From: JAHEEL01 sp963836085
GTDB taxonomy: Bacteria; Actinomycetota; Acidimicrobiia; Spongiisociales; UBA5794
Reading direction: 5' to 3'
NCBI GenBank assembly: GCA_963836085.1
Contig: CAWIHT010000012.1
Coordinates: 212,284-276,283, forward strand
DNA: 64,000 bases
Below, in pieces: positions 43,176-52,617 of the stretch. The notes beneath the pieces were generated by a model that was not told the DNA's origin, searched no databases, and worked only from the letters and a program-made list of their open reading frames with translations. The first letter of the stretch is position 1; every line of letters starts with the position of its first letter. The translations under genes were made by a program, and so were the position numbers.

Positions 43176-43258
43176 GCGGCAAGCGTAGCGGTCTATCGGA
43201 TACTTCCCAACGGAGACAAGGGCCTCGTTGTCTGGTCCCGTCGGTACGCTGCCCCATC

Positions 43259-44053
43259 ATGGATGATGCGCCGGCACCTCTGGTCGAACAATCGGCCCCC
43301 ACGTCGCGGGGGTTATTGACCCGCGTCATCCGAGCCGTCGGCTGGACGAGCATCATCGTCGGTGTCCTGATCCTCGGTTTCGTGGTCCAGCAATTGTTCG
43401 TGACGTCTTGGTTCGCCGAGCAGCACCAGGAGGCTCTCGGGGAAGAGGCGACGGAGCACTTCGCCACGGCGGAGATCACGGAAGAGCTCTACGTGCCGCC
43501 CGCTTCGACGAACGGCTCCGGTGGATCGGGGACCATCGTCGACGGTGCCAGCGGTTCGACGAACGACAACGGCGTTCCCACCGGCCGCGCTCCCCGAATC
43601 ATTGCCGTGGAGTCGGCCCCCGAACTCGGAAGTGCCTTCGCCGTCATTCGGATCCCTACGATCGAAGCCCTGCAAGAGGGATGGGCGGTCGTCGAGGGCG
43701 TGCGTGTCGGCGACCTGAAGAACGGCGCAGGCCACATGCCACACACCCCCATGCCCGGCATGCCCGGCAATTCGGTGATCTCGGGACACCGCACCACATA
43801 TGGGGCACCATTCCATGATGTGGATACGCTGAATCCCGGAGACCGCATCGAGGTCGAGACAGCGGTCGGAGTCAATACCTATGAGGTCCGCGAGTTGATC
43901 ATCGTCCGTCCAACCGAGTTGTGGGTGACCGAACCCCGTGACGGAGCATGGCTCACGCTCACGACCTGCCATCCGAAGTTCTCGTCGCGACAGCGGCTGA
44001 TCGTGTTGGCCGAACTGGTAGACGGCCCCAACTTCGAGGCGATATACGCATGA
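43259..44053 (+). CDS. Class E sortase
   Basis: 264 residues from the ATG at 43259 (MDDAPAPLVEQ). An N-terminal membrane span (TSIIVGVLILGFVVQQLFV) is followed by a Gly/Ser-rich linker and the sortase barrel. The catalytic His is in VISGHRTTYG, the Cys in LTLTTCHPKF and the Arg in SSRQRL. Class E sortases attach LAxTG-type proteins to the actinobacterial wall. The start overlaps no other gene; the stop overlaps the next gene by ATGA. Confidence 0.93.
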   Translation: MDDAPAPLVEQSAPTSRGLLTRVIRAVGWTSIIVGVLILGFVVQQLFVTSWFAEQHQEALGEEATEHFATAEITEELYVPPASTNGSGGSGTIVDGASGSTNDNGVPTGRAPRIIAVESAPELGSAFAVIRIPTIEALQEGWAVVEGVRVGDLKNGAGHMPHTPMPGMPGNSVISGHRTTYGAPFHDVDTLNPGDRIEVETAVGVNTYEVRELIIVRPTELWVTEPRDGAWLTLTTCHPKFSSRQRLIVLAELVDGPNFEAIYA

Positions 44054-44195
44054 AGCAATGGTTCCTCTCCCTTCCCGGACCGATGGCTGTCAAGGTTGTG
44101 ATCGCCGTCTTGGTCGCGCTGGTTGCGCTTGTGGCCCTGTTCTTCGTCTACGACTGGATCGGCACGAACCTGCTCGACACCGGAGGGACGATCGG

Positions 44196-44199
<4 letters not shown>
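44050..44199 (+). CDS. 49-residue single-span membrane protein
   Basis: MKQWFLSLPGP is followed by a long hydrophobic span (MAVKVVIAVLVALVALVALFFVYDWIG) and a short tail. It overlaps the sortase stop (ATGA) and the pabA start (ATGA). The double coupling shows a real gene. It may be an accessory of the sortase; function unknown. Confidence 0.75.
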
Positions 44200-44771
<572 letters not shown>

Positions 44772-44787
44772 TCGCCAGCCTGACGTG

Positions 44788-45621
44788 TCAATCGGCGATT
44801 TGGTAGGTGCCGGCTGCAGTTCGCTCGATGAGGCCCTCCGACATCAGGTCCGCGAGGGCCGCTTCCGTATCCGGGGCTGGGAATCCGACCTGCGACACGA
44901 TGTGCTCGATCGTCGCCGTGTGTCGGACCAGTGTCCGGATGATGGCGCCGCGGAGTTGGCGTGCGGAGCCCTCGAAGCGCCCTTGAGCGGTTGGCGGCCG
45001 GTACGCAGCGGGCCCCGAGCACCAGTCCTTGACCGGGCAGACCGTGCAGCGGGGACTCTTTGGAACACACAGCATGGCCCCGAGATCCATCATCGCCTGG
45101 TTCCACTCGTCGGCCGGTTCGCCGAGGGCGGTCTTCGCTGCGGTCTCGAGTGCGGCGCCGTTGAGCGATTCGCCGTGCCAGCGACTCAGGACCCGTCGCA
45201 GGTTTGTGTCGACGGCAGGCACCTCCGCGCCAAACGCAAAGGAAGCCACGGCCGCTGCCGTGTACGGGCCGACGCCCGGCAATTCCGACAGGGCTTCAGG
45301 GGTCGTCGGCCATCCGTTCTCTTTGATGATTCGGGCGGCATCTCGGAGGCGCAGCGCTCGCGAGTTGTAGCCGAGACCGGTCCATGCATCGAGGACATCC
45401 TGGAGCACGGCAGATGCGAGTGCCTCGACGGTTGGGAACCGGGTGACGAACCGCTCGTAGAAGGGAACGACGCGAGTCGCCTGGGTTTGCTGGAGCATGA
45501 CTTCGGAGACGAGGATTCGGTACGGGTCGGCCTCGCCGCGCCACGGCAAGGTCCGTTGCTGATCGAGGTACCAGGCGAACAGGGCGGCGTTCCGCGCCTC
45601 TTCCAACGGGACGACGGTCAC
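44788..45621 (-). CDS. mutY: A/G-specific adenine glycosylase MutY, short form
   Basis: 277 residues. The catalytic Glu is in VSEVMLQQTQ (residue 40), the HhH motif LPGVGPYTAAAV and the catalytic Asp in AVDTNLRRV. The 4Fe-4S cluster pattern C-x6-C-x2-C-x5-C is intact (CVPKSPRCTVCPVKDWC). The NUDIX-like 8-oxoG recognition domain of full MutY (about 350 residues) is missing and replaced by a short helical tail. It removes A opposite 8-oxoG. Its ATG overlaps the pknB stop by 4 bp. Confidence 0.92.
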   Translation of the reverse strand: MTVVPLEEARNAALFAWYLDQQRTLPWRGEADPYRILVSEVMLQQTQATRVVPFYERFVTRFPTVEALASAVLQDVLDAWTGLGYNSRALRLRDAARIIKENGWPTTPEALSELPGVGPYTAAAVASFAFGAEVPAVDTNLRRVLSRWHGESLNGAALETAAKTALGEPADEWNQAMMDLGAMLCVPKSPRCTVCPVKDWCSGPAAYRPPTAQGRFEGSARQLRGAIIRTLVRHTATIEHIVSQVGFPAPDTEAALADLMSEGLIERTAAGTYQIAD

Positions 45622-47771
45622 GGCGCGGTCGTCGTCGTGGTCGATGTCGTCGTGGTGGGCGTCGTGGTCGTGGTCGTGGTCGACGATGTTGTGGTCGTCG
45701 CCTGCTCCTTGCCGAGGAACAACCCCACGGAAGAACCGTCGTCGACAGACGTTCCCATGGCAGGATCCTGGTCGACGACCTTGCCGATCAGGCTCGGGTC
45801 GGCAACCTCGATATCGCCGAGGAAGACGGCGATGAGGCCGACGTCGGACGCCTTGGCCTCAGCCTGTGCCTGGTTCATACCGCCGAAATCGGGGACCGTC
45901 ACCTTTCTGAGGACACCCACCCTGACACGGACATCCGTCCCGACCTCCACGGTCTCTCCGGCGCCCGGGGACTGATCGGCTACCAGTCCCGTCAGTCCGC
46001 TCACCGCGCTCACCTCGACGGTTCCGCCGTCGACGAGCACGAGGTTCGCCTCCAGAGCCAGCGTCGTCGCGTTACCTATCGATTCCCCGACGAGCCCGGG
46101 GACGGTGGTCGGTTCCGGCCCATCGGAGATGAAGACGGTGATGGTGTCGTCGCGGCCGACGGTCCGGCCGGCCTCCGGCTCCGTTCTGATGGTGAAACCT
46201 TCGGCGATTTCTGACGAGAACTCGGCGCCGGTGACGACGTTGGTGAATCCGGCTCGGGCGAGTTCCAACTGCGCTCCTTCGGCGGACATGCCGGAAACGT
46301 CGGGGACTTCGACGGAGAACGGACCTCGCGAGACCACGAGGTCGACCAGGGATCCGGCTGCAGCGGGCGTGCCGCCGGCCGGATTCTGTGCAGTCACGGT
46401 CCCCTCGGGGATGTCCTCGGTGAGCGTGTCGGTGATTCGTCCAACCTGGAATCCCTGCGCTTCGATGAGGGCCCTCGCTACCTCCTCGGTCTCGCCTTCG
46501 ACCTGGGGCACGGTGAACTGCTCGGCACCGGCAGACTCGAATACCGAGACGAACGAGCCCTTTTCGACGGCACTCCCGGCGACCGGGTCGGTTCGGATGA
46601 CGACACCCGTCGGAATGGTGTCGCTGTTCTCGAGTCGGCTGGTCACTTTGAGGTCGAGATCCTGCAGTGTTTGGAACGCGGTCTCGGCCGGGACGAGCTT
46701 GAGGTCGGGAACGATGACGAGGTCCCCTTCGCTGCTTCCGCCGGTGAAGAGGCGGAACAGGATGAACACACCGACCGCGAGGAGTGCCAGCAGCGCGACG
46801 ACGGCTGCCACATAGGTTCCCTGACCGGTTGTCGACTCCTCGGTTTGGTACGCGACGACCCGTGCGGTTTCGTCCGGTGGCACCGTGGCGGGGGGCGGAA
46901 CCAGGGCCGTGGCGGCTGCGGCGGCCGCGGCGCCGACGACAACGGGTTGGCGGCCGGAGAGGAACAGCAGGAGGTCGGAACGCATGTCCGCCGCCGTGGC
47001 GTACCGGTCATCCGGGTTCTTGGCGATGGCGGTCTCGTCGATTGTCGAAAGATCCGACGGGACATCGGTGTTGACCTGATCTGACGGTGGGGCGTACTCG
47101 GAGACGTGCTGGTAGGCAACCGCGACCGGACTCTCGCCGGTGAACGGAGGCTGCGCCGTCAGCATCTCGTAGAGGACGACGCCGAGTGAGTAGACGTCGG
47201 ACCTGCCGTCGGCTGGGAGGCCCTGAGCTTGCTCGGGGCTGAAGTATGTCGCGGTCCCGATGACGGCACCGGTGCGGGTCAACTCTTCGGAGTCGTCAAG
47301 TGCGCGGGCGATCCCGAAGTCGGTGACTTTCACAGCTCCGTCGTTGGTCACCATGATGTTGCCGGGTTTGATATCGCGGTGGACGACGCCGGCCTGATGG
47401 GCGACGGTGAGGGCGGCGGCAGTCTCGGCGGCGATCTCCGCTGCGCGCCTGGGGAGCAGCGCCCCCTCGGCCTTGAGGATCTCGCGCAGCGTGCGACCCT
47501 CGATCAACTCCATGACCATGTAGTAGGTCGCGCCGTCCTGGCCCCAGTCGTAGATGGCCACGATGTTGGGGTGACTCAGGTTTGCTGCGGCTTGCGCCTC
47601 ACGCTTGAAACGGGTGACGAACGCCTGATCCGACGCGTAGTTGGCGTGCAGAACCTTGACCGCGACCCGTCGGTTGAGGAGGGTGTCTTCGGCCTCGTAC
47701 ACGTCGGCCATCCCGCCCCGTGCGAGGTGGGATGTGACGCGATACCGGTCTGAGAGAACGCGATCTTGCAT
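45618..47771 (-). CDS. pknB: PASTA Ser/Thr protein kinase PknB
   Basis: 717 residues from the ATG at 47771 (MQDRVLSDRYRVTSHLARGG). Kinase: Lys39, HRD 131-133, DFG 151-153. A Pro/Ala linker and one membrane span (about 320-342) precede five PASTA repeats (about 348-690). The C-terminal tail is nearly pure threonine with a few S and P. PknB senses muropeptides or lipid II and phosphorylates wall-synthesis and division proteins such as FhaA, FhaB and CwlM. It is the only kinase in this cluster; mycobacteria have a second, PknA. Confidence 0.95.
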   Translation of the reverse strand: MQDRVLSDRYRVTSHLARGGMADVYEAEDTLLNRRVAVKVLHANYASDQAFVTRFKREAQAAANLSHPNIVAIYDWGQDGATYYMVMELIEGRTLREILKAEGALLPRRAAEIAAETAAALTVAHQAGVVHRDIKPGNIMVTNDGAVKVTDFGIARALDDSEELTRTGAVIGTATYFSPEQAQGLPADGRSDVYSLGVVLYEMLTAQPPFTGESPVAVAYQHVSEYAPPSDQVNTDVPSDLSTIDETAIAKNPDDRYATAADMRSDLLLFLSGRQPVVVGAAAAAAATALVPPPATVPPDETARVVAYQTEESTTGQGTYVAAVVALLALLAVGVFILFRLFTGGSSEGDLVIVPDLKLVPAETAFQTLQDLDLKVTSRLENSDTIPTGVVIRTDPVAGSAVEKGSFVSVFESAGAEQFTVPQVEGETEEVARALIEAQGFQVGRITDTLTEDIPEGTVTAQNPAGGTPAAAGSLVDLVVSRGPFSVEVPDVSGMSAEGAQLELARAGFTNVVTGAEFSSEIAEGFTIRTEPEAGRTVGRDDTITVFISDGPEPTTVPGLVGESIGNATTLALEANLVLVDGGTVEVSAVSGLTGLVADQSPGAGETVEVGTDVRVRVGVLRKVTVPDFGGMNQAQAEAKASDVGLIAVFLGDIEVADPSLIGKVVDQDPAMGTSVDDGSSVGLFLGKEQATTTTSSTTTTTTTPTTTTSTTTTTAP

Positions 47772-47843
47772 GTCGTTCAACGATGGTACCGACGGTACGG
47801 GATATGGCGCGGCGCGTTTCGTGAGCCGACACCTTTGTCCTGC

Positions 47844-47871
47844 TGGTAGCCGGTAGCTGGTAGCTCGTAGC
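47844..47871. repeat. Four tandem 7-bp repeats between pbpA and pknB
   Basis: TGGTAGC, CGGTAGC, TGGTAGC and TCGTAGC follow each other directly before the pbpA stop side, in the 100-bp pbpA-pknB gap. They could vary in number by slippage. No known role. Confidence 0.6.
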
Positions 47872-49335
47872 TCACTCCAGGTACACCCCGAATAGATCTG
47901 CAGCAATCGGCGCTGCAATCGAACCACCCGACGCGGTCTCGCCCGCCGGACCGCCGTCTTCGAGCACCACGGCGATGGCGATCTGGCGTTCTCCCGGCTC
48001 CGGATTGACGGGAGCGAAACCGATGAACCAGACATCGGGCGCCGCTCCGGTCACTTGTGCCGTGCCGGTCTTGCCGGCCACGCGCACGCCCGGAACCGCT
48101 GCGTTGCGGCCCGTGCCCGAGATCACGGTCTGCTCCATCAGATCGGTGAGGACCGCAGCGGTCGCGGGGCTGACGGCTCTGCGCCAGATCTCGGGTTCAG
48201 TCGTGGACTCGATCCTTCCGTCATGGGTGAAGACGTCGCCGACGACATACGGAACCATGATGTTGCCCTCGTTCGCAACTGCCGCCGCCACCAGGGCCAT
48301 CTGAATTGGCGTGGCGCGGACGTCGCGTTGGCCGAGCGCGTTCTGGGCGGTAGCGGGAGGATCCTCAGCGACCTCCGACGGTTCGGGAAAGACCGAAGTG
48401 AGAACGGGCAGATCGTATGGGATCTCCTGATTGAAGCCGAACGCCTCGGCGGTTGCGGCGAGCGCCTGGCTTCCGACCTCCATGCCGAGCGCGGCGAACG
48501 TCGTGTTACATGACCGGACGAACGCTTCGGCAAGGGTGACCATGTCACCATCCGTGCAGACATCATCGTCGTAGTTCTGGATGGTGGCGCTGGTCCCCGG
48601 CAGTTCAAGCTCCACTGGGTCGGGGAACTCGGTAGCGGGACCTGCAACCCCGGTCTCGAGCGCTGCAGCGGTCGTGATGACCTTGAAACTCGACCCGGGC
48701 GGGTACGTCGTCGCGATTGTGCGGTGCAGAAGCGGTTGGGTCGGGTCGTCCTCGAGTGCGACGCCGGCCGGTCCCGCGCCGGGTCCGACCAGGAGGTTCG
48801 GGTCGAACCCCGGAGTGGAGACCGAAGCCAGAACAGCGCCGGTCGTCGGGTCGATGGCAATGATGGATCCACGTTGCCCGTCGAGCGCTTCGACGGCAGC
48901 CTGCTGGAGTTGGTCGTCGATGGTGAGTCGGAGGCCGCGAGGGCGCGGATCACCGCCGAGGAGGGCGTTGAGGATGCCGGAGATCGTCGAGTCGCGATGC
49001 GACACGAGGTCGTCCTCACGCACCCGTTCCAGTCCCCGTGAGCCGAAGAGCACCGACACGTAACCGACGGTGTGGGCGTAGCGGTCGAGCGGTGGATAGA
49101 CCCTCGCGAATGTCTGTGGATCCCGCGGGTTCGGGTCGGAGCGGGCGGTGACGAAGGCGTCGGCGGTCGTGATCGCTCCTCGTTCCCTTCCGACGCGCCA
49201 TGCAACCAGGCGAGGATTGCGCGGGTCGTCGCGATAGCCGGGGCCGGCAACTGCCTGAATCCACGTGGTCGCGAGGATCAGCACGGCGAATCCAATCAGG
49301 ATCGCCCATGCCATCTTGCGGAGCGGGGCGTTCAT
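47872..49335 (-). CDS. pbpA: Class B penicillin-binding protein PbpA
   Basis: 487 residues, the short FtsI-like form found next to FtsW/RodA in actinobacteria. One N-terminal span (MAWAILIGFAVLILATTWI), a small linker domain and the transpeptidase domain. Active-site motifs: SSFK (Ser215, YPPGSSFK), SCN at 275-277 and KTG in VAGKTGTAQV. It cross-links peptidoglycan with the glycosyltransferase encoded upstream, whose stop overlaps its start by 4 bp. Confidence 0.95.
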   Translation of the reverse strand: MNAPLRKMAWAILIGFAVLILATTWIQAVAGPGYRDDPRNPRLVAWRVGRERGAITTADAFVTARSDPNPRDPQTFARVYPPLDRYAHTVGYVSVLFGSRGLERVREDDLVSHRDSTISGILNALLGGDPRPRGLRLTIDDQLQQAAVEALDGQRGSIIAIDPTTGAVLASVSTPGFDPNLLVGPGAGPAGVALEDDPTQPLLHRTIATTYPPGSSFKVITTAAALETGVAGPATEFPDPVELELPGTSATIQNYDDDVCTDGDMVTLAEAFVRSCNTTFAALGMEVGSQALAATAEAFGFNQEIPYDLPVLTSVFPEPSEVAEDPPATAQNALGQRDVRATPIQMALVAAAVANEGNIMVPYVVGDVFTHDGRIESTTEPEIWRRAVSPATAAVLTDLMEQTVISGTGRNAAVPGVRVAGKTGTAQVTGAAPDVWFIGFAPVNPEPGERQIAIAVVLEDGGPAGETASGGSIAAPIAADLFGVYLE

Positions 49336-50627
49336 GTGCGCTCCTCATGTGAGATCCGCCCCAGCAGTGCGGCGATAAGGAACGACGCAAGCAGGGATGA
49401 TCCGCCGTAGGACATGAATGGGAGCGTGATCCCTGTGATGGGGAACAGTCGGACGATGCCGGCGATGATCAGGAAGGTCTGGAGTCCGAGCAGGATCGTC
49501 AGACCGGCTGCCAGGTACTTGCGGAAGCGGTCCCTCGATCGGAGGGCGATTCCGAAGCCGACGGTGACGAGGAATCCATATCCGACGATCACGGCGATTG
49601 ATCCGGCAAGCCCGAGTTCTTCCCCGACCGCCGCAAACACGAAGTCGGTGGCGGCGGCCGGTATCAGGTCCGGTCGCCCGAGGCCAAGTCCCGATCCGGT
49701 GAGGCTTCCGCTTCCCATAGCAAAGAGGCCCTGCGCTGTCTGGTATCCGGCACCGGCGTAGTCAGCGAACGGGTTGATCCAGGCCTCGATACGAACCTGG
49801 ACGTGAGAGAACAGCAGGAACGCCGTCACGCCCGCCGCGGTGACGAGGACAAGGCCCATGCCCAAGTAGAAGCCCCGTCCGGTCGCAACGTAGAGCATGC
49901 CGATGAACAGCCCAAAGAGGAGGAGCGATGCCCCGAGGTCCCGCTGATAGACGAGGACGACGAACGCAATGCCAGCGGCCGCAATGACCGGACCGAGGTG
50001 GCGGGGTTCCGGGATGCGGAAGGGGCCGACGGTGCGCGAGACCGTCGACATCGCCTCCGAACGGTCGGCGAGGTACGAGGCAAGGAAGATGGTGAGGAGC
50101 ACCTTGGCGACTTCGCCAGGCTGGAACGACAGGACGCGAGCGACGAACGGCAGGTCGATTCGGACCCACAGGCGAGATCCGTTCACCAGGGCCCCGTGGA
50201 TGGGCCACGAGCCGGGGAGCAGGGGCAGGAGGAGCAACACCATCGCTGCTGCCAGGAACAGGTATCGGTAGCGCCGGAGCACCGCCACGCCTGACGACCG
50301 GAGCGACCAGACGACGGCGCCACCGGCGAGACCTGCGAAGACCAGCCACCACCGCTGAAGGGCGGCGAGGCCGGGGTCGAGGCGGAACACCTCGATGGTC
50401 CCAATCGCGGTCAGGAATGTGGCAATTGGGAGAATCAGGTTGTTGGCGTTGGGCGCCCACAGCCGGAAGGCGACGTGCAGGGCTCCAAAGGCGATGATGG
50501 AGGAGATGAAGGTGAGAGCAACGGCGGAATCGAGCCACACGCCGTTGGCGAACTGAACCATCGCGACACCCACCGAGCCCAGCACCGTCCCGGCAAGGAT
50601 GAACGCCGCCTCGGTGTTGCGCGTCAT
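49332..50627 (-). CDS. rodA: FtsW/RodA/SpoVE peptidoglycan glycosyltransferase
   Basis: 431 residues from the ATG at 50627 (MTRNTEAAF). Ten membrane spans and SEDS motifs: a VYQRDLGASLLLFG loop with the catalytic Asp region, GYQTAQGLFAMGSGSLTGSGLG, and ITGITLPFMSYGGSSLLASF near the end. It polymerises lipid II and partners PbpA. Overlaps of 4 bp on both sides place it in the fhaA-fhaB-pstP-rodA-pbpA-pknB-mutY operon. RodA versus FtsW is not decided by sequence here. Confidence 0.94.
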   Translation of the reverse strand: MTRNTEAAFILAGTVLGSVGVAMVQFANGVWLDSAVALTFISSIIAFGALHVAFRLWAPNANNLILPIATFLTAIGTIEVFRLDPGLAALQRWWLVFAGLAGGAVVWSLRSSGVAVLRRYRYLFLAAAMVLLLLPLLPGSWPIHGALVNGSRLWVRIDLPFVARVLSFQPGEVAKVLLTIFLASYLADRSEAMSTVSRTVGPFRIPEPRHLGPVIAAAGIAFVVLVYQRDLGASLLLFGLFIGMLYVATGRGFYLGMGLVLVTAAGVTAFLLFSHVQVRIEAWINPFADYAGAGYQTAQGLFAMGSGSLTGSGLGLGRPDLIPAAATDFVFAAVGEELGLAGSIAVIVGYGFLVTVGFGIALRSRDRFRKYLAAGLTILLGLQTFLIIAGIVRLFPITGITLPFMSYGGSSLLASFLIAALLGRISHEERT

Positions 50628-51343
50628 GGACCCGCGTCGACGATGGCCACGGTGATGTTGTCGACCCCGCCGGCTGCATTTGCTGCCTCGATGAGGATCC
50701 ACACGGTGGCTTCCAGATCGCTCCCGGACCCCAGGATCTCTGCGATCTCGCGGTCGTCGAGCATGGAGGTCAAACCGTCGGAACAGAATAAGACACGGTC
50801 ACCCACCTGGAGTTCCAGCGTCTCGGTGTCGACCGTGACCGGTCCGAGGCCGAGCGATCGGGTGAGGAGGTGACGCTGCGGATGCTTGTCGACATCCTCA
50901 GGCTTGATGTGGCCAAGGGCGACGAGATCCGAGACCACGGTGTGGTCAGAACTGACTTGTTCCAATTCACCGTCGCGCAGGAGATAGCAGCGGCTGTCAC
51001 CGACGTGCCCGATCGTTGCCGATCCGTCCTCGCTGAAGAGACCGAGCGTCATGGTGGTTCCCATGCCTGCAAGGTTCGCCTCTTCGCGAACGCGTTCGCG
51101 GATGGCTTCGTTGCCGGCGAGGAGACGGTCGGCGATCTCGATGTCGCTGTCGGGATCCGGCTCGGTCGCGACTGAGAGGGCCAGAGAGCTGGCGATGTTG
51201 CCTGCGACGTGACCACCCATGCCGTCGGCGACACCCGCGATCAGTGGACCATTGCCGGCGCCGGAAGCCTCGGGAAACACCGAGTCTTCATTCCGTTCGC
51301 GGATCCGGCCTTGGTGGGTGCCAGTCGCCCAGACGTATCTCAT
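50624..51343 (-). CDS. pstP: PP2C-type Ser/Thr phosphatase PstP
   Basis: 239 residues, only the catalytic domain; the membrane span and external domain of mycobacterial PstP are missing. Metal-binding Asp residues are in RNEDS, GVADGMGGH, GDSRCYL and SDGLTSMLDD. It reverses PknB phosphorylation. Start and stop overlap fhaB and rodA by 4 bp. Confidence 0.94.
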   Translation of the reverse strand: MRYVWATGTHQGRIRERNEDSVFPEASGAGNGPLIAGVADGMGGHVAGNIASSLALSVATEPDPDSDIEIADRLLAGNEAIRERVREEANLAGMGTTMTLGLFSEDGSATIGHVGDSRCYLLRDGELEQVSSDHTVVSDLVALGHIKPEDVDKHPQRHLLTRSLGLGPVTVDTETLELQVGDRVLFCSDGLTSMLDDREIAEILGSGSDLEATVWILIEAANAAGGVDNITVAIVDAGP

Positions 51344-51756
51344 CTCACCTCGAGGATGGTCTTGCCGATCTGCACGGTATCGCCTTGACCGGCAGGCGTG
51401 GGTGCGGTGATGCGCCGCCCGTTGACATAGGTCCCGTTCGTGCTTCCGAGATCGTGTACGAGCGTGCCACCATCATGGCTCTCGACTCTGGCATGGAACT
51501 CAGAAGCGTAGGGGTCGTCGATGACTACGTCCGCATCGGCGCTGCGGCCGATCGTGTGCCCAGAGGGCCGAAGACGGACGGTTGTCCCCTTCTTCGCGTC
51601 CCCGCGGAGAACCACGAGTTCGCGTCCCCCCTTCGACCGTCTCGTGGAGGGTCCGGTGCCGATGTGGCTCCGGACAGCGAGCGCCACCTGCCAGAGGAAC
51701 AGGAAGATGAGGATGAGGAACAGGATCTTCAGGATGTTGAGGATCAGTGCGGGCAT
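51340..51756 (-). CDS. fhaB: FHA-domain protein FhaB (FipA-like)
   Basis: 138 residues from the ATG at 51756. An N-terminal membrane span (LILNILKILFLILIFLFLWQVAL) precedes a C-terminal FHA domain: HTIGRSADADVVIDDPYASEFHARV with SxxH, and DLGSTNGTYVNGRR. It reads phosphothreonine marks made by PknB and links them to division. It begins 7 bp after fhaA. Confidence 0.92.
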   Translation of the reverse strand: MPALILNILKILFLILIFLFLWQVALAVRSHIGTGPSTRRSKGGRELVVLRGDAKKGTTVRLRPSGHTIGRSADADVVIDDPYASEFHARVESHDGGTLVHDLGSTNGTYVNGRRITAPTPAGQGDTVQIGKTILEVR

Positions 51757-51763
51757 CGAGCGC

Positions 51764-52426
51764 TCACAATCGCCTGAAGATGAAGTCGATGTCACCGATC
51801 GTCACCATGTCGCCGGGGACGAGCGGGTACGGATCCGCGTCGATCCGTTTGCCGTTGACGAACGTTCCGTTTGCGGATGACAGGTCGGCGATGGTCGCCT
51901 CGTGACCGGTTCTGACGATGAGTGCCTGCTTCCGTGACAGTTCGGGTACCGAGATGACGATATCGCCTTCGACGGCGCGGCCGAGGACCGAGCGGTTGTC
52001 GCCGATCTCCACGATAAGGGGAGGAGAGGTCGCCACAAGCTGGGCCCACGGCTCGATCGGGCCCGCATCGACCTCCCCGGCACAGTCGGCGAGGCCCCGC
52101 GGAACGGCGGTATCGGAGACAACCTCGACGGTGATCGGTCCATTGATCCGCCAGCCTTGTTCGGCCGCAAACGAATCCACCGCTGTGGCCAACTCCGACT
52201 CCAGGTCGATGGTGTTGATTCCCGGCGGAACGTCAGACGGGTTGATCCGCATGGACCAGCAGTTCGGGATCTCGAGGCCGGCATCGCCGGGGGCGGCCAC
52301 GAAGTCTGCCTGCCGAATGAGCCGATCAGCCATATCAACCGGATGCATCTTGCCGCGGAAGACGGCGGCGGTCGCCCCATCAACCAGGCGCTCGAGGCGC
52401 CGTTCCATTTCACGAGCAAGCCGCAT
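51764..52426 (-). CDS. fhaA: DUF3662-FHA protein FhaA
   Basis: 220 residues, much shorter than the mycobacterial protein because the long linker is missing. The DUF3662 domain (1-120: MERRLERLVDGATAAVFRGKMHPVDMADRL) is followed by FHA (about 137-218: SVLGRAVEGDIVISVPELSRKQ, then LSSANGTFVNGKR). The usual SRxH is SRKQ here, a change in one of the conserved FHA residues; phosphopeptide binding may differ. FhaA binds phospho-CwlM or MviN in mycobacteria. It is first in the operon; the promoter in the 100 bp before it was not resolved. Confidence 0.92.
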   Translation of the reverse strand: MRLAREMERRLERLVDGATAAVFRGKMHPVDMADRLIRQADFVAAPGDAGLEIPNCWSMRINPSDVPPGINTIDLESELATAVDSFAAEQGWRINGPITVEVVSDTAVPRGLADCAGEVDAGPIEPWAQLVATSPPLIVEIGDNRSVLGRAVEGDIVISVPELSRKQALIVRTGHEATIADLSSANGTFVNGKRIDADPYPLVPGDMVTIGDIDFIFRRL

Positions 52427-52528
52427 GAGTCGATTGTATGGGCTTGAACGAGTTCGGTGACGCGCTGCGGTGTCGGGAGCAGAGTCCTGGAGAGGTATTC
52501 ATGGCCCGTGGTAGCCTTTCCTCCCCGC

Positions 52529-52612
52529 GGGCGAGTGGCGGAAATGGCAGACGCGCAGGTTTCAGGTATCTGTGAGGTAACACTCGTGGGGGTTCAAGTC
52601 CCCCCTCGCCCA
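52529..52612 (+). tRNA. tRNA-Leu (CAG)
   Basis: 84 nt. Acceptor GGGCGAG pairs with CTCGCCC; the anticodon stem is CAGGT/ATCTG with loop TTCAGGT giving CAG; the long variable arm (GAGGTAACACTC) marks a class II tRNA. CCA is not encoded. It faces away from the fhaA operon. Confidence 0.93.
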
Positions 52613-52617
52613 CAACC

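Noticed and set aside
45618..45720. Regulatory repeat (CGTCGTGGT runs)
   Set aside because: It encodes the threonine tail of PknB and is explained as low-complexity coding sequence.
47772..48035. N-terminal extension of PknB
   Set aside because: It runs through a tandem-repeat gap and into pbpA; the kinase domain starts normally at 47771.
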